Source of the DNA: Rubrivivax sp.
Lineage (GTDB): Bacteria; Pseudomonadota; Gammaproteobacteria; Burkholderiales; Burkholderiaceae_C
Length of the DNA: 57,119 nucleotides
Assembly: GCA_020848515.1 (NCBI GenBank)
Contig: JADLIA010000031.1
Location: 1 to 57,119 of the forward strand
Direction of reading: 5' to 3'
In this document: positions 50,692-57,119 of the stretch, piece after piece
Numbering within the stretch: position 1 is the first letter of the stretch
Layout: every line of letters begins with the position of its first letter
Program-made: the position numbers and the translations under genes
The notes under the pieces: generated by a model
What the model was told of the DNA's origin: nothing
The model's database searches: none
The model's input: the letters and a program-made list of their open reading frames with translations, nothing else

Positions 50692-50954
50692 GTGCAGTGC
50701 TTCGCGCTGCCAGGCACTTTTAGCGAGTCGCCAAGGGGCCAGCTGCGCGGCGCGTGGCCGCAGGCATGGTGGAGCCATGTCAAGGCCACGCGCCGCGCAG
50801 ATGGCCCCCGGGCGGCTCGCCCTGCGGGAAGCCGGAAAAAGGCTTGCGGCGGCGTTGCGCCGCTTGCCAAGGCCGCCGCATGGGCTGCGAGCCGCGCCTT
50901 GCCGCAAGCCTTTTTCTGGCTTCTATAAGTGCCTGACAGCGCGAAACACTGCAC
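50692..50954. mobile_element. MITE-like element with 32-bp terminal inverted repeats and two internal hairpins
   Basis: Left end 50692-50723 (GTGCAGTGCTTCGCGCTG..) and right end 50923-50954 are inverted repeats matching at 29 of 32 positions. Inside, 50735-50759 pairs with 50784-50808 (24/25, extended by CGAGTCGCC/GGCGGCTCG), and 50828-50850 pairs with 50901-50923 (22/23). Flanks CAGGTA (50686-50691) and CAGGCA (50955-50960) may be a target duplication. No transposase is encoded: about 263 bases. It fills most of the gap 50649-51069; the rest shows nothing recognisable. Confidence 0.78.
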
Positions 50955-51069
50955 CAGGCACGCCCCGCCGACGCGCGCCGCAGGGTATCCACGCTGGCCA
51001 CGATGGCACACGCGCTGCGGCTACCATGGCCCTTGCCAGCGCTCTCCAACCACCGACGCGCGTTCCAAA

Positions 51070-52752
51070 ATGACTGGTGACGACTTCCATGACCGATGGG
51101 CCGTGGGCTTGACCGTGGCATGTCTGCGCATCGTTGTGCTGGTCAGCACACTCGCCCTCGGCGCCCCGAGCCAGGCTCAGTCGCCGCCGTCCACCCAGGC
51201 GAGCGACCCGCGCGCCATGGGCTGGATGCAGGGCTTTCCGCCGCCGGCCGACAAGACCATCCGTTTCACCGACCCGGACTATTTCAGCTTCCCCAAGCTG
51301 CGCTGGACGGTGTGCCACTTTCGCGAGCTGATGCCCACCGCCGGTGTCGACCGCGGCCCCGGTGCCGCCAGCGCGCTGCCGCAGGCGCCGGAGCCGGGTA
51401 TCGACGCACTGCGCTTCACCCCGCTGGGCGGCCAGGCGTCGATGAGCTGGGGCGAAGCCTTTGACGCCAACCACACCGACGGCCTGCTGGTGCTGCACCA
51501 CGGCCGCGTCGTCTACGAGCGCTACGCCGGCTGTCTGGGCCCGCACACGCTGCACGGCGCCATGTCGCTCACCAAGTCGATCACCGGCCTGCTGGGCGAA
51601 GTGTTGGTGGCCGAAGGCGCGCTAGACGAAAACGCCCGCGTCGGCACCCTGATCCCGCAGCTGCAGGACAGCGCCTTCGGCGACGCCAGCGTGCGCCAGG
51701 TGCTGGACATGACGACGACGCTGCAGTTCTCCGAGGACTACGCCGACCCGAACGCCGAAGTCTGGCAGCATGCCCAGGCCGGCAGCACGCTGCCGCCGCC
51801 GGCGGGCTACACCGGCCCGCGCAGCTACTACGAATCACTGCAACAGATCCGCAAAGGCGGCGAGCACGGCCAGGTTTTTGGCTACAAGACCCCGAATGCC
51901 GACGCCCTGGGCTGGCTGCTGGCGCGCACCACCGGCAAGCCACTGAACGAACTGCTGGCCGAGCGCATCTGGCGCCGCATCGGCGCCGAACGCGAAGCCT
52001 TCTACACCGTCGACGCCATCGGCACGCCATTTGCCGGCGGTGGCTTCAACGTCACGCTGCGCGATCTGGCGCGCCTGGGTCAGCTGATCCTGCAGCAGGG
52101 CGAATGGCAGGGCGTGCAGCTGCTGCCGTCGGCGGCGATCGAGCGCATCCAGCGCGGCGGCGAACGCGCGCCGTTCGCCCGCGCCGGCTACGCGCAGCTG
52201 CCGGGCTGGAGCTACCGCGCCATGTGGTGGCACAGCGGCGACGCGCACGGCGCCTTCAGCGCGCGCGGCGTGCACGGTCAGACGCTGTGGATCGATCCGG
52301 TGGCCGACGTGGTGATCGCGCGTCTGGCCTCGCACCCGGTGGCCGCCAACGCCGCCAACGACCCGACCTCGCTGCCGGCCTGGCGCGCCGTGACCAAGCA
52401 CCTGATGGCGCAGGACCAGACCCCCCTGCTGGGCGGCCAATGGGTGATCGAGGACGTCGCCGGCGCCGGCGTGATCGACCGCACGCGCGCCTTCCTGCGC
52501 TTTCTGGCCGACGGGCGCCTGGTCGGCCATGCCACCTGCAACGGTCTGCGCGGCCACCACACCAGCGGCGCCCGGGGAAGGTTGCGGCTGCGCCTGACGG
52601 GCATCACCCGCAAGCGCTGCGCGCCGGCGCTGATGCACCAGGAGGAGCGGCTGCTGGCGCTGCTGCCGCGCGTCACCCGCTACCGCATCGACGACAGCGG
52701 CGCCCTGTGGCTGTACACGGCCGCCGGCAAGACGCTTACCGCGCGGCGCTGA
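51070..52752 (+). CDS. Serine beta-lactamase-family hydrolase fused to a META domain
   Basis: The 560-residue protein has an N-terminal signal-like segment (VGLTVACLRIVVLVSTLALGAPSQAQ). The beta-lactamase/esterase domain spans about residues 100-440: catalytic SxxK in GAMSLTKSITGLLGEVL, then DMTTTLQFSEDY, YKTPNADALGWLLAR and the late HGQTLWIDP motif. Residues about 455-560 (GGQWVIEDVAG, FLADGRLVGHATCNGLRG, TRKRCAPALMHQEERLLALL) match the META/HslJ fold with its CNxxxG signature. I know META mostly as a standalone domain, so the fusion is notable. Probably periplasmic. Confidence 0.85.
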   Translation: MTGDDFHDRWAVGLTVACLRIVVLVSTLALGAPSQAQSPPSTQASDPRAMGWMQGFPPPADKTIRFTDPDYFSFPKLRWTVCHFRELMPTAGVDRGPGAASALPQAPEPGIDALRFTPLGGQASMSWGEAFDANHTDGLLVLHHGRVVYERYAGCLGPHTLHGAMSLTKSITGLLGEVLVAEGALDENARVGTLIPQLQDSAFGDASVRQVLDMTTTLQFSEDYADPNAEVWQHAQAGSTLPPPAGYTGPRSYYESLQQIRKGGEHGQVFGYKTPNADALGWLLARTTGKPLNELLAERIWRRIGAEREAFYTVDAIGTPFAGGGFNVTLRDLARLGQLILQQGEWQGVQLLPSAAIERIQRGGERAPFARAGYAQLPGWSYRAMWWHSGDAHGAFSARGVHGQTLWIDPVADVVIARLASHPVAANAANDPTSLPAWRAVTKHLMAQDQTPLLGGQWVIEDVAGAGVIDRTRAFLRFLADGRLVGHATCNGLRGHHTSGARGRLRLRLTGITRKRCAPALMHQEERLLALLPRVTRYRIDDSGALWLYTAAGKTLTARR

Positions 52753-52763
52753 ACCGGCCGCGA

Positions 52764-53642
52764 TCAGCGCGGCGCATCACCCGCCGACACCTGCGCCAGC
52801 CACTGCCGCGGCGACATCCCCACCCTGGCGCCAAAGGCGCGCGACAGCGCCGACGGGTGGGCGTAGCCCAGCTCTTCGGCCATGGCCTTGACCGGCTGAC
52901 CGGCGCGCAGCCGGGTCTGCGCCAGTGCCACGCGCCAGTCGCTCAGGTAGTCGGCCGGGGTCTGACCGACCACGTCGCGAAACGTGACGGCAAACGCCGT
53001 GCGCGACATGCCGGCGCACGCGGCCAGGCGCGCCAGCGTCCAGCCCTCGCCCGGCGCATCGTGCATGGCGATCAGGGCGCGCGCCAGACCCGGGTGCGCC
53101 ATGCCGGTGACAAAGCCGGGGCGCACGCCGGCCTCCTGCGGGTGGTCGAGCAGCCAGCGCAGCAACTGGATCACCACCACCTCGAAGATCCGGTCCACCA
53201 GCAGCCGGTGGCCGCAGCGTGGGCGATCGGTTTCGGCAAACAGCAGCTCCAGCGCCAGCCCCAGGCCTTCCACGCGCGCCAGCGGCAGCGCGATCAGCGG
53301 CGGCAGTGCGCGCGCCAGCGGGTGCTCGGCCCCGCCTTCGAAGTCCAGCCGGGCACAGGTGAAGTCCGCGCCCTCATCCGGCGGGTTGTGAAAGTGGTGC
53401 GTGAACGGGCGCGGGTACAGCAGCAGCGTGGGCTGCTCGAAGTGCAGCGCCTGCGTCACCTCGCGCGCGCCAGGATGGCTGACCGCCAGCTGGCCGCGGC
53501 GCAGCACGTGCAGGTAGCCATGCCCTTCGCCCGCATCGAAGTGGTGCAGACCACACAGCGCGCCGGCGTGGTGCAGGCGCGCCCGCAGGCGAAAGCGCTC
53601 CAGGATGCCCGACAGGCGGTCGAAGGGTGGGGCCGTTTGCAT
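52764..53642 (-). CDS. AraC-family transcriptional regulator
   Basis: The 292-residue protein has an N-terminal cupin-like sensor (GLHHFDAGEGHGYLHVLRRGQLAVSH) and a C-terminal AraC/XylS double helix-turn-helix: LARLAACAGMSRTAFAVTFRDVVGQTPADYLSDWRVALAQTRLRAGQPVKAMAEELGYAHPSALSRAFGARVGMSPRQW. The ligand is unknown. The ATG lies inside a family 2 repeat end. It is divergent from a secreted-protein gene whose upstream region holds two direct repeats 21 bases apart, so that gene is a plausible target. Confidence 0.9.
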   Translation of the reverse strand: MQTAPPFDRLSGILERFRLRARLHHAGALCGLHHFDAGEGHGYLHVLRRGQLAVSHPGAREVTQALHFEQPTLLLYPRPFTHHFHNPPDEGADFTCARLDFEGGAEHPLARALPPLIALPLARVEGLGLALELLFAETDRPRCGHRLLVDRIFEVVVIQLLRWLLDHPQEAGVRPGFVTGMAHPGLARALIAMHDAPGEGWTLARLAACAGMSRTAFAVTFRDVVGQTPADYLSDWRVALAQTRLRAGQPVKAMAEELGYAHPSALSRAFGARVGMSPRQWLAQVSAGDAPR

Positions 53643-53764
53643 TGAACCAAGTGCAGCTGACCGCTTGCGATCTTCGTGCCAGCCGCATGGGCGCTGGCGT
53701 TCATGGCTTCGATGACGTGCACCCATGACGTGCGCGCACCCAGCTGCCGTTTCCAGTCTGAACG
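53639..53764. repeat. Short family 2 element between araC-type gene and secreted-protein gene
   Basis: GCATTGAACCAAGTGCAGCTGACCGC at the left end and the inverse of TTCAGACTGGAAACGGCAGCTGGG at the right end bound 126 bases. The interior (CTTCGTGCCAGCCGCATGGG) resembles the inner part of the element at 49768. The left end supplies the AraC regulator's start codon. Confidence 0.5.
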
Positions 53765-53791
53765 ATCAGGTATGTTTTGTGAACGATTGGG
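53759..53791 (+). promoter_or_regulatory. Direct repeat TGAACGAT-N13-TGAACGAT (AraC-type operator candidate)
   Basis: TGAACGATcagg at 53759 and TGAACGATtggg at 53780 start exactly 21 bases apart, two helical turns, as expected for tandem AraC-family half sites. A CATACT (53816-53821) lies downstream as a possible -10. Confidence 0.5.
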
Positions 53792-53856
53792 TGCTTATCG
53801 TACAACACATGCCCCCATACTGAATCCATCCCCTTCGTTCAAAGGAGCCGATCGTG

Positions 53857-54600
53857 ATGCACCGCAAAACCTTTCTGATCGCCGCCGCCTGCCTGGGCAG
53901 CTGCGCCGCCGGCGCCCTGGCGGCCGATGCCGGCACTGGCCTGACCAGCCGAACCAGCCGGGCCGTGCAGGCGCCGTTCGATATCGTCCACACCCGCATC
54001 TCGACCCAGGGACAGGTGGCCACGTTCCGCATGACGGTGTCGGGCCGGGCCGGCGCCAGCCGCCCTGCCCGATCCGGCAAGCTGGCCGGCAGCAAGGTGT
54101 TTTCCTATGTCTGGCCGACCAGCCTGGACCCGGCCGTGGTCGGCTTCGAGCCCAAGGCCGGCATTCTGGCGTTCGCGGTCACCGCCCACCCCGACTTCGA
54201 CGACACGCCGCTGTTCGACGAAAACGGCGATGGCCGGCTGGACAACGACGGCAACGTCTGGCATTCGCACTGGGTGGTGCTGCAACCCGATGCCGCCTGC
54301 GGCAAGGACGCGCTGAAGGTGGTGGACATCCCGGCCGGCAGCAAGCCGCGCCTGCCCAAGACCTGGCCGGGCCTGCCGATCCTGATCGACAGCCCGGGCT
54401 GGAGCCCCACGCTGAAGGGCCGCACGCTGGAGGTGCGGGTGCCGTTCGACGACATCGGCGCCGTCGAATCCGGTGCCTTCGACGGCGTGACCGCGGCGCT
54501 GCGCGTCAACGCCAGCGTGCACAGCCCGCTGCTGTGCGTGGTGAATGTGTTCAAGGTGGCGTCGGGCGACCTGTCGCTGCCCGGCAAGGTCAACCGGTAA
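53857..54600 (+). CDS. Hypothetical secreted protein
   Basis: The 247-residue protein has a clear Sec signal peptide (HRKTFLIAAACLGSCAAGALAADA, cleavage after ALA). The mature part is not recognised. It looks beta-rich, with FDIVHTRISTQGQVATFRMTVSGRAG, a DENGDGRLDNDGN segment (an EF-hand-like calcium loop at about residue 127), WHSHWVVLQPD and repeated strand-like stretches such as GRTLEVRVPFDDIG. AAAGGAG lies eight bases before ATG 53857 (GTG 53854 is an alternative). Adjacent AraC-type sites suggest control by the divergent regulator. Confidence 0.75.
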   Translation: MHRKTFLIAAACLGSCAAGALAADAGTGLTSRTSRAVQAPFDIVHTRISTQGQVATFRMTVSGRAGASRPARSGKLAGSKVFSYVWPTSLDPAVVGFEPKAGILAFAVTAHPDFDDTPLFDENGDGRLDNDGNVWHSHWVVLQPDAACGKDALKVVDIPAGSKPRLPKTWPGLPILIDSPGWSPTLKGRTLEVRVPFDDIGAVESGAFDGVTAALRVNASVHSPLLCVVNVFKVASGDLSLPGKVNR

Positions 54601-54620
54601 GGCGGCGGCCGGCTGGCGCC

Positions 54621-57119
<2,499 letters not shown>

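Noticed and set aside
50464-50936. Several short open frames across the MITE-like element
   Set aside because: They arise from the GC-rich inverted repeats; no codon bias, start context or homology supports a protein. The element appears non-coding.

Overview
The window is a 57 kb, GC-rich, densely packed chromosomal segment that looks like a member of the Burkholderiales, most likely family Comamonadaceae. This is inferred from gene order (dut-coaBC / pyrG-kdsA-DUF1330-eno-ftsB; folK-pcnB-HAD-hda / purM-perM; hemC-hemD-hemX-hemY beside algZ-algR), from a Bug/TctC-type binding protein and TRAP transporters, and from a short ATAGCTGCTGGCGC-type repeat that I associate with this family. I see no rRNA, tRNA, CRISPR array, prophage or intact insertion sequence. 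Both ends cut genes: a glycine-zipper lipoprotein on the left and alaS on the right.

Layout. 0-7.8 kb: nucleotide, CoA, KDO and glycolysis genes (dut, coaBC, pyrG, kdsA, eno), ftsB, and rimM-rpsP. 8-10.2 kb: a TM2-domain membrane protein and a phosphate transporter with its DUF47 partner. 10.5-16.2 kb: folK-pcnB-HAD-hda transcribed leftward, and purM-perM rightward from what looks like a shared symmetric promoter. 16.4-24 kb: hemY, hemX, hemD, hemC, algR and algZ on the minus strand, divergent from argH. 24-26.9 kb: a UDP-xylose-synthase-like epimerase, a glycosyltransferase and xerD. 27-29 kb: an orphan TctC binding protein and an AEC carrier. 29.2-41.3 kb: queG, tsaE, amiC, mutL and miaA, interrupted by dedA, a three-gene TRAP transporter and an MFS exporter. 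41.4-44.6 kb: a DUF1800-DUF1501 export pair. 44.6-47.9 kb: hsp20, suhB, trmB and an RluA-family synthase. 47.9-54.6 kb: a looser, accessory-looking patch (unknown protein, metallo-hydrolase, thioredoxin-like protein, serine hydrolase fused to a META domain, AraC regulator, secreted protein) with a different set of repeats. 54.6 kb to the end: alaS.

The most unusual content is in the repeats. A two-stem palindromic element of about 55 bp occurs about 13 times between 5 and 46.4 kb. At least four copies (hemD, mutL, miaA, trmB), and probably a fifth (algR), lie inside essential or housekeeping genes as in-frame, stop-free peptide inserts at linkers or loops, in either orientation. A separate 263-bp element at 50692-50954 has 32-bp terminal inverted repeats (29/32 identical) and two long internal hairpins and looks like a MITE. 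A third family, with inverted ends around AAACGGCAGTTG, is scattered through the accessory patch. Several genes also have a -10-like hexamer only 6-8 bases before their start codon, suggesting leaderless transcripts.

Most of the window is ordinary housekeeping DNA. I did not find a clearly new enzyme system, and the leads I would follow are the repeat elements and their protein inserts.
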